NCBI RefSeq assembly: GCF_027942865.1
Contig: NC_134515.1
Location: forward strand, 3,666,839 to 3,730,838
Length of the DNA stretch: 64,000 bases
Direction: 5' to 3'
Source: Odontesthes bonariensis
Taxonomy: Eukaryota; Chordata; Actinopteri; Atheriniformes; Atherinopsidae
This document shows, one piece after another, positions 32,570-45,037 of this stretch. The translations under genes were made by a program, and so were the position numbers. Within the stretch, counting starts at the first letter, position 1. Every line of letters starts with the position of its first letter. Under the pieces are notes generated by a model. It saw only the letters and a list, made by a program, of their open reading frames with translations. It searched no databases and was not told the DNA's origin.

Positions 32570-33090
32570 TAAAAGGGAACTGCGGTATTTTCAACATTAA
32601 GCCTCTTTTCTGAGTCGTCTGCAATGTTTCAGAACCCCCCTCACCACTTTTTTGATGTTTACTGCTGTCTCCGGTATTTGCCTAATTTTGATTCTTCTCA
32701 ACCTGCTTCAGAATGGCAAGTCATGTGCATGTCTAGAAAGGTCCGTAAAAGCACAATAAACGTTCGTTTTCAAAAGCATCAACTCACCGGAGTGGTTACT
32801 GGTGTGCACTGGTAATCCAGATCAAATTTCGTTGCGAAAAGTTGCTTCTGTCGTGTTTTATTTGACATTTTGTAAATCCCATTGAGTTCTATGGAAGACT
32901 GGATGTTCGTTGATATTACTCCGCCATCAAGTGGTGTGGAGTATAGCAAGTCAGATTCAACTGCTGAGCAGAAGTTTATCCACGGCTGTGAGGTGGCTAA
33001 GAAAATAGTGCGAGCATGAACGAGCTGCCAATTTTTCCAATTTTCTGAGGCCCCCCTAGCGCCCCCTGGCGGCCCCCACTTTGAAAACCA
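32570..33090. repeat. Repeat-derived block downstream of CTL-A
   Basis: Starts AAAAGGGAACTGCGGTATTT, which I know as a recurrent start of fish DNA repeats. It ends near CCCCTGGCGGCCCCCACTTT. No clear inverted end was found, so the type is open. It is shared with 60840-61360. Confidence 0.4.
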
Positions 33091-33213
33091 CTGGTCTAAC
33101 CAACTGATTGGTTTCATAGATAAGTACAGCTGAGTATCATCTGCAAAGCATTGAAAATGTAGAGAGGGTTCAGGCTGTGTTGGAGAATAAAGGAGCTCAG
33201 TGCAGATATTCAC
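33091..33213 (-). mobile_element. LINE reverse transcriptase scrap
   Basis: The minus-strand frame has HFQCFADDTQLYLSMKP, the FADD box of an L2-group LINE. Only about 40 residues remain. The copy in unit B is 61361-61483. Confidence 0.6.
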
Positions 33214-35335
33214 TTTAAAGCTGCTTAGAACTGAACAAACTCTGTTTCTGTCTCAGATTCTATGTTTATGTTCATGTTTACACGGTTCAGCTATCTACAG
33301 GTATCAACAAGGGTTGGCTTAAGACTCCTGCAGTGTGCTGATACTTAAGTATTGTTTAATCTAGTTTAAAGTGGAACTCTATGGTAAGGAGGAGGCACCT
33401 GTCACCTGTTTGCATGGATGCATGTTTCCCTCCCAGTAATGCTGCATTCAACAACAGAACTCCAAGTTTCACATCTCTGACCAGAAACATGTTCATGAAC
33501 ACGGAGCATGAAAGCTGATTTTATGAAGCCTAAACATGTTGCTTTTCAAGCAGTTAAACCACTTTATCTCTTTGAGATCAGATCAATCTGTTTGCACCTC
33601 AGTCTGGCTTCAGTGTTTAACAAGTCAGAAAATAATATAATACCACGAGACTGCAAGCTGTAAATGAAAGGAAAGTTTATTCATGTAGCTCAAAGAAAAC
33701 TGACGCAGAATAACAGAACAAAAGAAAAAGACGAGTTGATCACAAAGGATATTGAATCAGTGTTACAATTAGAGTCATATTAAAGAAAATCAATACTATC
33801 TAATCACATGTGTATTAACACTGTGGTCCAAACGTCACCGGCCTCGTCTCCCAACAGCTACAAAGTGAACTTTATTCTAAATGGTGTATTTGGATTTTTT
33901 CAGGATTCGATTGGTTGATTATTGATTCAATATATATTGAATTTAAAGCATGAATTTGATGATGTCATCTTCTTTTCGGTGATGTCCTCAAATGGCAGGA
34001 GCTGCAAAAGACCAGGTAAAAACTGAATTTCAGTCAGAAGAAATCAGCACCAAAATGTGGCAGAAAAACCTTTTGTTAACACAGTGTGAATGTGGTTTGG
34101 TGGGAATAATCATGTCTTCTGCAGCTTTTTAGGAAACATGCGGAGGAATTAAATAAAAAGATATACAATGAGATAAATAACTGACAGAAATGGACTAGAA
34201 TACGAAACATAAGAAAGGAACTATTAAACCAACGCAGAAAAACACAGACCATGACAACCTGACATCACACTTCATGGTGTTCACTGAGTTGAGTCACATG
34301 ATGAATATCTCCATCACAACTGAGCCAGTAAAATTGACCAATCACGTTTAGTTTTGTCCCTAAGTCATTGCTGTCCCGGTTCAAACCCTCCATGTGGGAC
34401 GCTGTGGTCACTAAACACGTCTTTTCTGTGCAGAAAAAGTGAACTACGCCCACTCTTGCTGCTCCATGTGCAGCATTCTCATTGAAAACTGGCGTAAGCA
34501 TCCAGGTGTTGGGTTAGAAGTAATGCTGATCAGAGCCAGAGCCCATAAATACCCCCGAACACTGCAGAGTCACTTGATGCGGGACTGAATTCTGATCATT
34601 TTCCTGTAATACTCAACAACACCAGATGTTAGTGGGCTTCACATTTCATCAAATCTTTCCATGACAGCTTAGCAACCATAACTAGGTTTGCAGTTCAGTC
34701 AGATTTCTTATATCCATTTGCTCAGACATGAACTGTAAATGTTAGCATGTCAAGCTGTGTAGCTCACAAAGTTATGCGGTGGAACTACAAAAGTCAAGCT
34801 AGAGCTCATATTCAGCTGTGATTGTTGCAGCTGATCCTCAGCTGTGTTGGTGTCTGAGCCTTTGGTTCAGGTTGTGGAGCAGTTAGCATCGCTCTCATTC
34901 TTTTTGTAGCTTCTCCAACTTCTACCCCAGCAGCATCTCATGTCACAGCCCCACACACATTATAAAGCAGCTTCAGTACATTGCTGCCACCTGGTGGTAT
35001 AAGCATTACCACCAGTGTAAACTTAGCAGCTTGTTTAATCACACTGTGCAGATCAACATGTGTTTGTGTGGAAGTTCAGCCATTAACGGATCCCAGAAAT
35101 CAGCAGAGCTCTCTGTGTTGTCAGCAGCTTTTATATCTTTACAGCAGAGTCACTTCCAAACACCAACGTGAGTCGGGGTCAATCTGAAATACCAGCTTCC
35201 AGAGAAAGTTGATTCTCATGATTGGAAACTGTTTTTGACCAATAAAGGTTAACTTGAATAGTCTTTCGTTTCTGGTTAATATAGAAAATAAATGTGACCT
35301 CATGGCTCTGTTTAACACTACCTGGTTTCAGTAAA
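33214..35335. other. Intergenic stretch between CTL-A and the rhamnose-binding lectin gene
   Basis: AT-rich, with no recognised gene, RNA or transposon. It is shared with unit B (61484-63605) with few changes. Confidence 0.5.
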
Positions 35336-35819
35336 TAGTCCATAAAAGGCCTGTCGGAGCTATTTGTTATTTTGTAATATTTGGCTCACTTATTATTTAG
35401 TTACCTTTTGGGGGTTTAGTTTTGGGGAATACACCTTTTTTGGTTGTTTATGATATTTAGTATTTTTTGAGTTAATTTGGGTATTTAACTATGCTTTTAT
35501 TTTGAAGGCACTGGTTAGCTGGGGCTCACTGGGAGAGTTTTATTAGATGGGCAGGCAGTCACAGGTGAGCAGGCACCTGGGAGGGCTAATGGTTTTTGAC
35601 CAGGGCAAGAGAGGCGGCAAAGGCAAAGTTCTTTGTTCGTTTGCTTGGTTTGAAGAATAAACCTAAAGAAACAATTTTTTTTTGCCTGGACAATGGACTC
35701 ATTTATCCTGTGTAAATTCACTCCCTAGCTGTCTCAGTGGCTGTTTGATTTCATTTAGTTTATTATTGTTTTGATTTTTTGATTATTGACACTGAGGACG
35801 AGTAGTCCATAAAAGGCCT
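35336..35819. repeat. 450-base segment between 17-base direct repeats
   Basis: TAGTCCATAAAAGGCCT occurs at 35336-35352 and again at 35803-35819. The segment between has no poly-A end or terminal repeat. The second copy lies in the 3' end of the rhamnose-binding lectin gene. It could be an insertion with a long target duplication. Confidence 0.5.
35759..35764 (-). terminator. Possible polyadenylation signal of the rhamnose-binding lectin gene
   Basis: AATAAA on the minus strand about 20 bases after the stop codon, in the AT-rich segment between two 17-base direct repeats. This is close to the stop, so the true signal may lie further on. Confidence 0.35.
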
Positions 35820-38800
35820 TTAAAGTACTTACATATGCATATGTAGGTCACCTCCAGGTACTTGTATGTGCCAGCACAGGGGTCTCCAAACATTGAGTTG
35901 CTTGCTTTGACGGAACAGCTGCTTTTCCCATTGCAGCTGTGGATGAAACAGGAGCTTTAAAATGGACTGAGGGAACATGGGTGCCATTAGATGGAGGATT
36001 GGAGTAAAGTAACATTCTGTACCTGGCAGCAACTTCACTCGCAGGCCTTGAGCAGAGGATATTTTGGACCTGATCGGTAGGACGCCCAAAAATGCACGTG
36101 TTTCTGTCACTGCGTCCATAATCGGCCCCGAGGACAGATATAACCTGCCCCTCACCTGACGAACAGAGAAGTTAGATACCAGGCTGGTGAAAGCAAGGAA
36201 AACACAAACATGTATATTTATGGCATCAATCCAATGCAAATACAAGAATCTCACCACACTGAAGGTTTGCCAGAGAAAATTCACATGCTACACTTCGGAC
36301 TGTTGGAGCAACAGAAATCACATGAGAAACAGAAATCATCTCTGTTCAGCTGTTATGAGTTCACTTTGATGCCACAGACCTGCAGGGAAGCAGCCGTAGG
36401 TGGTGTCCAGGTACTTGTAGATGCCATGGCAGGGATCAGAGGTACGAACGACGTGTGCATTGATTTCACACACTTTCTTACCGTCACATCTGCAGGAGCA
36501 AAAGGAAGGAAAAGAGCTTGTTTCCAGGTTTGAATAGAGGGATTCAAGGTAAACACAAGAAACTTGTGCTAAAGAAAAAATAAATAAATAAAAAGAACCA
36601 GACTCAGTGAATAATTCCCTATACTCCCTATAATATAGATCAGTGAGCAGTGCTGACCAACATGTCATTGGGGTCATCAGGTGGGAACCTCCTTTCATCA
36701 GTGTTTAGTCTAGTTGGGCCCACGACACCTCCAGGAGGCTAGAGAGTGATCACTGGCGTTCCAGAGTCACTCCCCTAATGCCAGCCATCACTGCTCCTCA
36801 CACCACAACCACCATCTTTTTTTTCTGGGCTTTTTATGCCTTTAATGATAGGACAGTTGGAGAGAGACAGGAATGCAAGGGGCAGAGAGAGGGGGGAGAC
36901 ATGCAAAGGGCCGCTTGGTGCGGGACTCGAACCGGGGCCAGCTGCAGCGAGGACTATAACCTCTGTACATGGGGCGGCTGCTTAACCCACTACGCCACCG
37001 ACCGCCCCAACAACCATCTTTTACAGCCACAAGCTACCCCAGCCTCTCACCAATTGCACACCAGTCACAGCGGGGAGGCAAACCCTGGTTCGGGTAGGGG
37101 GTAATGAAAATATAGAGGGTGCCAGAGGTGGAGGCAGGACAAGACACACCAGCAGATTCAGCCGACAAACTCACCTAAACAGTCCTATAATCACTAAAAA
37201 TGCCAGCAAAATCAAATCCATACAACTCACTCAAAGCCAACTCACCCAAAATGGCCGTCTGGTTTCAAAAGGATCACATGGGCCAAATCCTCCACTTAAA
37301 TATCTTGAACTTCTTCTTTGCTTTTTCAAAAGTCTGTTTACCCTAAGAGCTGCCCCTGCTGGGCCCCCAGCTGCTATTGCTTCTTCTAATCCAAATCCAC
37401 TGACTGGATTTTACTGCTTCATCTGACACTTCCTTCACTATTTTCCTCACACTCTGTCCACTTACACCCAGCTCCCTCAACAATGAGACAAATGACTTTG
37501 CAACAAATCCTCTACATCCTACTTCCACTGGACAGATTCCAACTTTCCATCCTCGCTGCTCTGCTTCTGCCCCCAACTCTACATACCTAAGCTTTTTCCT
37601 TTCATATGCTTCTGCTACTAATTCCTCCCAAGGAACAGTCAGCTCTATGAAATGCTAATGGGGAGATCGTACACCCTGCCATAATGCCTATTTCTAGCCT
37701 CTGCCAGCCTGTTGTGAAACCTGCTGTACTTAGGCACAGTCTAATATCCTGAAAATATGCTCTTACTAAGTTAACAACTACTACAGGCACTCTAAAATAC
37801 TCAAATGCTTTCCAAATAAGGCTATGTGGCACTGAAACAAATGCATTTGCTAGATCCAGAAATATAACTTGCAAGTCTTTTTTCTCAATCTTGAATCTGA
37901 TGCCAAATCATGCTAGTGTGCTCTAAACACCCTGCGAAACCTGGTATTCCTGCATTCTGCACAGTAGTATCTATCAAGCTATTCTTTTCTAAATAACTGG
38001 CTAATCTCTGTGCAACTAAACTAAAAAAAATCTTCCCCTCTTCATTTAGGAGAGAGATCATCCGGAACTGACTCAGGTCCGAGGACTCTTTCTCCTTTGG
38101 AATAAGAACGCCTCCTGCCCTACGTCATGCTCTAGGAATAACCTGTTTCTCCCAAACTATTCTTTATTGCCTCCACAAAAACTTTAGGATATCAGGTGCA
38201 CTTTTATAAACCCGGTAGGGGACTCCATTTGACCCTGGGGCCGCCGAAGCCTTTGCACGCCTGACTACCTCCTCAACCTCCTTCCACCTAGGTGGTCTAA
38301 CATCCATCTTATGAGCTATCTCTCCTAATGGTGGCATGTCAGGTAGAAGGCCTGCTACTCTACGCTGTTCAAGATCTGAATATGTATTTCTTAGATACTC
38401 TTCCACCTCTGACTTTGTTGCCTTAAGCTGCCCTCCCTTTTCCTGGCTAAACAATCCTTTTACAAACTTGAACGGATCCCTGTAAAATGCCGTCCTTACA
38501 TATTCTTTCTTCTGTCTCTTTTTCCTAAGATTTTCCGCCCTTCTGAGTATTGCTAGCCTGCCTCTCAATTCTTCCTGCAAAACATTAATTCCCTCTCTCT
38601 CTTCTTCTGTAGCTCTTTTCCACTGCTTTCTTAAATTTCTTCTTTCCTTAACCAATTTCTCCATCTCTTTTTGCCGTCTAGACTTAACTAAATGTACTCT
38701 TTCAACCCTCTTTTTATCTTGCACCCCAAATCTCTCTACACCATAGGAATAAATTATATCTCCCATCTTCTCTAGCCTATCGCTTGGATTTCCTCCTAAC

Positions 38801-41800
38801 CTACCCAATATTATTGACAAATCTTTACTGCCTCCCATTCTTTGTTACTATTTGCCCTAGGCCACTTAACTCTAGCTTTCTGCTCCATATTTCTCTCTTT
38901 AACCGGCCTGTTCACCTCAGTATCAGCTGCATCCGTTCTTAGAACCTCCTCCTCCCCCTCCGTAGCTGTGTTATTGATATCCTTCGGGTTGGGGTTTTCT
39001 ACCTGCCGCTGGACTTCATCCGACTTACTCGATTGACTTCTTAAAAAGTACTGATCGATTCGGCCACACTGCCCTTCCTTTACCACACATCTCTTTCTTC
39101 CCTGATGCATTTTAAGGCCTCTAACTGACGTTTCTTTCTGCCAGCCACAAGGACAAACCTGGAGCTTACTTTCCTCTAGCCTATCACTTTTATTTACGCT
39201 CTCTTTCCTCTGAGAACTATTCTGGTCAGTTCTAGCCCTAGAGAATAGGTCCGTGCCCCTATCCTTCACTGAGTCGTGTATCCACCTCATAGTCATGTTC
39301 GTTCCAGGGAAGTGAATTGATTACAGATTGATCTCTGGTGGGCCTGTTACTGTTTAATTTCAATATCATTAGGAATGTTGTCCCACCAAAATGAGCGGTT
39401 GCTCATTTTGTCTCAGACTTTTTCATCCCACCACATGTCATCCATCACTTGGCTGCTTCAGCTGTTTATTTATCGCTTTAACTTTGATTCATTTCCAACT
39501 CTGTTAGCTCCTTTTAGTCAAGTTAAACCTCTGCTGCTTGTCAAATTCAAACATTTTCAATGAGTGTGCGACTCATCTGGTGGATTGATTCTGCGTCGTC
39601 ATGGCAACTGTACCTTTTTTTCAGGACATCCACAGTGCCTTTCTGAGAGCACTTTGTGTTGGTGAGCTGCTCTGAAGGTCTGCCCTCACTGCAGGTCTCT
39701 GTGTCCAAACGTCCATACAGAGCTGACTGCACGATGATCACGCCATCCTCTGTTTCACAGAAAACACAGGAAGAACATTTAATAATCCCAATCATCTTTA
39801 TTTGATCCCAATAAAACTTCATTTTTCCATCACATAAAAAAGAAAATGAATTAAATAAATTAAAATAATTCAAATCTCTTGCAGTGAAAAGATATGTCAA
39901 GTAGATAATGGTGTAAGGCCCCTTAAAGAACGTATAGAAATAATAACTGTCTCTGTTTCATTTATGTTTTATCAAGAAATCCAACATCTAAGCTTCCTGG
40001 TTTTACATCAGCCTCAGTTTCTTTCAGACAGAAAGAGGCAGCTCCTGGTCCATGTGAGTTCAGCTGAGTTCTCTGCACAGACGCTGTCTTTAAGCTGCTT
40101 TAATGCTGATTCTGTGGTTATAAAATCAGGATTTTATTAGAGCAGGGCGACAGTCTGGAAATGCTTTAAGTGAGCTGACACGTAGTCTTAATGGGCTGAT
40201 TTTAGTCCCAGTTTTGAGAAAAGAAACAGAAAAATATGTGAATCAGAGCAGCTTTACTGGGAATTCAGCTGTATTAATAAACACTTTACTGTTTTTTAAC
40301 TGAAAGATGCAGAAATATTAAACATTTTGGCCTGTATAAAGCACCAAGCACCATCAGTCTATTTATATATCTATGATTCATGTATTTTGTGTTTTGCATT
40401 TTCCTATGTTTCGGGGTTTCTTATGTTCTGATGGACAACCAGGAGGTCATCCGGGAGGTCGGCCAGAGGAGCTCCTGATGATCCAAAACCACAGTAAAAA
40501 CACTAGAAAAACAAGGCCTGAGACATGGACATGAAACAGTGATCCGACAGGGAATAACTGAAACCAAGGAGTTAATATACTGAGGGAGTAAATACTACAA
40601 AATAAAACAGGAAGTGAACTAACGAAGGAGTAAGAATCTATCTATCAGTCTATCTAAGATAAGATGAGAAGTAAGAATAGAATCGACTTGTTCACTTCGA
40701 CTTGTTTTCCAGCAAACTTTTGAGTGTGCTGGAGCTGCTCAGTCGTACCGCAGCTCATGCGCTGGACATTGTGACTGTCATCGCAGGTGATCACTCTCTC
40801 TGTGGTTATGGCGGTCCCAGCGAAGGGAAACGGCTCTTCGGCTCCGGCAAAACCTGGAATGAAAAGCAAAATGTTTGGTGAATAGTTACTCCATAAAGGA
40901 GAATATATGTTGGTTATGGTGCTGAAGCAGATCTCTCACCTACACTTTCTTTTCAGGTTGATATAAATAAATACATGTAGAAGTTTTTATTTAATTAAAT
41001 GGTGGAGGGAGCTGCATCAACAAAGACTGCTGACAAGATAACAGTTTAAAAGGTCAGATCTCCACTTTCTGGGTTAAGAGTCACCTCCCTCAGCATTTCA
41101 TTGTAAACTATACTACTCTGAATAATATGGCATGCATTAAAATCACTTATAGAGTCAAAACAAAGCTTGATTAAGTGTAAAAAGTTTGGATTCCCTCCTG
41201 TGCCTGACAATGGTTTGGTTTTACAGTACAGAATGAAATGTGTATTGACCTGAACACGTCAGCAAAGATGATGCTGCCAGCACTGAAAAGAGAAAAGAAA
41301 CCTCAGTGTTAGTTGATTCACTTGTCCTGTTACTTCTGTTTAAAGCTGCTTTAGCATTGGGCTTTTCCATGTCGAGTCAGACAAATTAATTCCACTTCCC
41401 CATGAATGATGATGATCATGGTGATCACACCATCAGGCTGCAGTGAAACAGTAAAGTCTGAGGGCAGAGACGAAGGAATGCAGGAACGGCTCAGATCACA
41501 GAGTCAAAACCTGGAGACATTTCAGTAGCATGAACTACAGCTTTCATAAGGAGGGTGAGAGGGAAACAGGTGGATGGATGATCAGAACATCCAGGATTTT
41601 TATGCACAAGGGTCAGTTTCACTGTGCTCAGAGTTTGTACTGAAACATGAATGTGCATCATGTTTGCACCTTCACCATCAAACATCATGTAAAATCTTCA
41701 TATCTTTAAAAATCATAAGGCTCGGTATGATTACTGGATTTCATTGTAGACTGTATCTTTGAAGGATTGAGATGACATTTGCTGTGAGTTGGCGCTCTAT

Positions 41801-43249
41801 AGATAAAATCAAATTGAATTATATAATCACAAGTGAAAAGAAGAGACAGAGGTCCCATCACTATCCCCACCTCGGTTCTTTCTCTTTAACTTCACAGGCA
41901 AAACCTGAAGAAACAGAAAATACTTTCATGCTCACAGGTTAAAAATGATCATTTGGCTCATGGCAGATTCAGGTTGTTTTTGTCTCTTTTAACACTCTGG
42001 GGTCTAAGAACCTGTTGGCTGGATCTTTGACACTTCTCCAAAAACACATCTGTAACTTTGTGAGTTTTTGTCATTCAAACATATAAGTGACACCATTAAA
42101 AACCTTGAAACTTATACTTTTCAAATATATATATATTAAAATAAATTATATAGCTGGCCCTTTTTAAAGAGAGTGAAAAGAAATCTTTGGATTTTCTGTA
42201 CTCTCTGACTGCAGCAGCCTCCTAGGCCACACCTATCGCTATTCACATGTAAAGTACCAGGTGATTGAGTGGCTATTCACAGGTGAGAACACGCCCCATT
42301 CAGCCAGCATAAACAGACAATTATCACATGGAGAGTGACAGGGGGGTGGGGGCAATCAGGGGTGTTACACACCCATCTAATTAGTATTCAACTAACAGAG
42401 ACACTGCCTTGAGTTACAATGACTTTTTTACAGTTTGTGTGGAAACAACAAAACATTTCTGACTGCACTTTTTACTTTTATGCAGCCAACACTTTTCTTT
42501 ACAAGGTTCAACCTTCAAAAGTCTTGGCTGGATATATTTATAGTGTGTTTTCTTGCACTGTTTGAAGACCTCTAAAACTTGTTATTTGTACAGTTGTGTT
42601 TCCCCTCAATTTAAATAAAACTTGTTTGTATTACATTCACTTTACTCTTATATTATCTTTTGTTAGGCTTTTCAGAATACAACCATATGTGTCACTTTTG
42701 CATAGATGTTTACAGTTAGTTTAAATACTTGAAAATGTCAAGGTGTTGCAAACTGTCTCTGAAAGGCCTCAGACTCCAGAGGGTTAAAGCTGTGAAATAA
42801 TTAAATATGCCTCATAAACACAAGTATAAGCATTTCATCCCCGACTAAACTTTTATTCATTCATTCATTCATTCATTCATTCATTCATTCATTCATTCAT
42901 TCATTCATTCACACAATGTATCAACAGACCTTTCACATAGAAGAATCCTCTGTGTAAATGAATAAGTTTCTGAATACCTTTTAGCTTTCATGGCTGAGAT
43001 TTTTTTCAATGATGTGACGTTAAAACTTTTTTCCATCGCAGAAAAAAAGAAAAATGAATCAAGTGATTTAAAATAAGTCAAATCTCTTAAAGTGTAAACA
43101 CATGTCAGGTAGATGATGGTGTAAGACCCATTAAAGAACGTATAGAAATAATAATTTCCTCTGTCTCCTTCTATGTTTTATCAATAAATCAAACATCTAC
43201 AGTCAGCTGTGTACTTACGCAGTGAGATGCTCAGTCTGGTGCAGAACAT
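35783..43249 (-). CDS. L-rhamnose-binding lectin with two SUEL-type domains
   Basis: Eight coding exons on the minus strand assemble in phase: 43249-43219, 41282-41250, 40853-40749, 39749-39614, 36489-36380, 36299-36255, 36155-36023 and 35936-35783. All junctions are GT/AG; the product is 248 residues. Residues 1 to about 24 form a signal peptide starting [10 protein letters not shown]. Domain 1 (about 40-135) and domain 2 (about 139-231) each have eight cysteines, a YGR motif and DPC followed by YKYL, the hallmarks of fish egg and defence rhamnose lectins that bind rhamnose or galactose on microbial glycans. Each domain uses three exons. The 3.1-kb intron between exons 4 and 5 holds a LINE and a SINE. 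The last exon runs on past the final domain cysteine for about 17 residues, partly into a repeated segment. A perfect-looking GTAAGT donor lies just after the domain end, so an extra exon outside the seen homology cannot be excluded. Confidence 0.82.
36821..37008 (-). mobile_element. tRNA-derived SINE in the rhamnose-binding lectin intron
   Basis: Head on the minus strand: GTGGCGTAGTGGGTTAAGC (A box) and GGTTCGAGTCCC (B box at 36922-36933). A poly-T run closes the plus-strand left side, and about 10 bases (ACCATCTTTT) repeat at both edges as target duplication. Confidence 0.8.
37340..39300 (-). mobile_element. LINE of R2/NeSL type (zinc-finger N-terminus), decayed
   Basis: From 39296: an N-terminal part with [19 protein letters not shown] (CCHH-like finger), then a basic region (38838-38164). 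Reverse transcriptase scraps follow with IFLDLANAF and [13 protein letters not shown] (37874-37660), and a C-terminal scrap at 37576-37343. Stops and gaps are many and no FADD box was found. Such LINEs insert by a restriction-like endonuclease. It lies in intron 4 of the rhamnose-binding lectin gene, in the same direction. Confidence 0.65.
40110..40330. repeat. Dispersed repeat, also at 7070-7300
   Basis: GCGACAGTCTGGAAATGC, AATTCAGCTGTATTAATAAA and CACTTTACTG match the block downstream of CTL1 in the same order. Confidence 0.5.
41735..41822 (+). mobile_element. LINE/SINE 3' tail
   Basis: GAGATGACATTTGCTGTGAG and GGCGCTCTATAGATAAAATC, ending AAATTGAATT, are the usual 3' end of an L2-group LINE in fish. 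Only the tail remains. Confidence 0.5.
41993..42783. mobile_element. piggyBac-like MITE, uninterrupted copy
   Basis: Ends CACTCTGGGGTCTAAG and CAGACTCCAGAGGG are inverted, with TTAA on both sides (41989-41992 and 42784-42787). It is 791 bases long. It shows the state before the nested insertion seen at 18678-20070. Confidence 0.85.
42855..42910 (+). repeat. ATTC microsatellite
   Basis: Fourteen uninterrupted ATTC units in the first intron of the rhamnose-binding lectin gene. Confidence 0.9.
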
Positions 43250-43305
43250 GGTGTCAGGAGATGTGGTCGGAGGTGCTGAAATGAAGGGGATGAAAAAGAC
43301 TCCGG

Positions 43306-43315
43306 CTATTTATTC
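43306..43315 (-). promoter_or_regulatory. Possible TATA box of the rhamnose-binding lectin gene
   Basis: The minus strand reads AATAAATAGC about 60 bases upstream of the ATG. Position and composition fit a TATA element; there is no paralogue in the window for comparison. Confidence 0.4.
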
Positions 43316-44166
43316 TGCTGGGGTTAGAGCCATCTTACGACACACGAATACAAAGTATGGGGAAATAATCTTTTACTGACATGTTGCATAGATTAAATCA
43401 GAAAACAAAAATGCTGTAACTGGTCCAAGAAAACCAAAATGCCATGAAGTGAACATCAGTTACACAACAAAAACATCACCTGAACAAATGTGCAAAAAAA
43501 GGAAGATATTTCTGCATGTTTCGAAAGAGGGACAATTGATCAACAGCACTTTTTTAATTGGACATTTTTAACAACTGCAGCTGTTATTTAGAATAAATTA
43601 ATTTAATAAAGCGAACATATTCCATGGTTCAGTTTCCTCTCTTATACGTCTCCACAAGTTCCCAAAGAATGACCAGGAACTACAAAACGATATGTTGAAA
43701 AAGGTTCATGAGGGAAGGCGGTTGGACGGTGGCGTTACTCTGAACTGTCGTGTTCAGAGAACAGAGTCTGAGACCCATCTGACCCAATCTGTTAAAGGTC
43801 AGGCAAAAAAAATACAGGGTTTAGGTTAGTTATGGTTACAGGCTGGTATCATATCACCTGACTCTAGAATACTTTGGTATCCAGAAGAGTTCATGGTGGA
43901 CTCAATGGGCCTCATGCAAGAACATTTTCGTATTTTTATTCTAAATTTCTCTCACTTTTTTCGTACGAAAGTCTCGTACGAACACGCCACGTCAGATTCA
44001 ACAAACGCTCTTAACTTCGGAAAAAGTGAGTAAACGACCTGCGTAAATGATGAATGCCACCCGTGCGTATTTAAGTGCATGTGCACGAGGATAGTAAATT
44101 TGCATACTCCACGCCCAAAATGATACCATATAAGGCTGTGCTTCCTCTCTCCTGTGCCAGGAAGTC

Positions 44167-44352
44167 ATGAAAACGGCATCAAGGCACAAAAAGAACAACT
44201 TTAGGGGCTCTGAGACTGAAGTTCTGCTTTCAGAGATCCAAAAGGGAAAATCTGTCCTTTTTAGCAGAGTCAGCAGTGGAATTACGGAACCTGCTAAAGC
44301 GAAGAAATGGGAAGCAATTACGAGTGCTGTTAACTCTGTGTCACCGAAATAA
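44167..44352 (+). pseudogene. Harbinger Myb-like protein, N-terminal fragment
   Basis: 61 residues with SETEVLLSEIQKGKSVLFSR and KKWEAITSAVNSV, the SANT/Myb-like N-terminal domain. It stops early. In the copies at 28.9 and 57.2 kb the middle is deleted. Confidence 0.6.
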
Positions 44353-44665
44353 AAAAGAAATGGTTTAATATGAAAATGGCTTAAAAAAAACAAAAACGTC
44401 TCGCCATGGCCAGGCGCTCGATGATTGCAACTAAAGCCGTGCAATCAGTTGTTGCCTCATCATGATGGCTCTTTGATGGGGCGGTCCATGAGGGGGGTCT
44501 TCTGGCACCACACCTTCTGGTCTGCCTGGGCTGGTTCAGGTAGTAGGAGACCCTCGTTCATGGCAATATTGTGCAAATCTGGGATGACTTCTCTGGGCTA
44601 TAGAGCAGTTTGCCCCCCCCCCCCCCCCCCCCCCCCAGCCGTACCGAGACACACCCACCTGGCCT

Positions 44666-45037
44666 TCAGCTCAGTGCGCTCCACGACAGCACGGGTGCTT
44701 TGATGCATATATGTGTGCAGTCTATTGCCCCGATTATGTTTGGCAGTCCAGCCACGGCATGAAAGTCCCTCTTAATCTGTACTTGTTGGACAGCGGTGTA
44801 TGGGAATCTGATGTACCATGGGTGATAAACTGAGATGAGAGTTTTGATGAACAAGCGGAGCGCACGACTCACAGAGGACTGGGACACCCCCGATCTGTCT
44901 CCAATCTCCCTCTGAAAGGTTCCAGTGGCCAAAAATCCAAGGGTGGTGAGGACCTGGACGTGTGGTGGAATTGGGTTTGATCGGCGTCTTTCTCTCTGGA
45001 CTTGTGGCTCTACCAAGCTACATATTTGTAGCAGCAC
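44666..45037 (-). pseudogene. HARBI1-like transposase, N-terminal fragment
   Basis: A 123-residue open frame has LATGTFQREIGDRSGVSQSS (helix-turn-helix part) and then NIIGAIDCTHICIKAP with the first catalytic Asp kept. The second half of the nuclease is missing. This is the best preserved of the three copies. Confidence 0.7.

Noticed and set aside
34380-34400. GGTTCAAACCC as a tRNA or SINE B box.
   Set aside because: No A box at a suitable distance and no cloverleaf.
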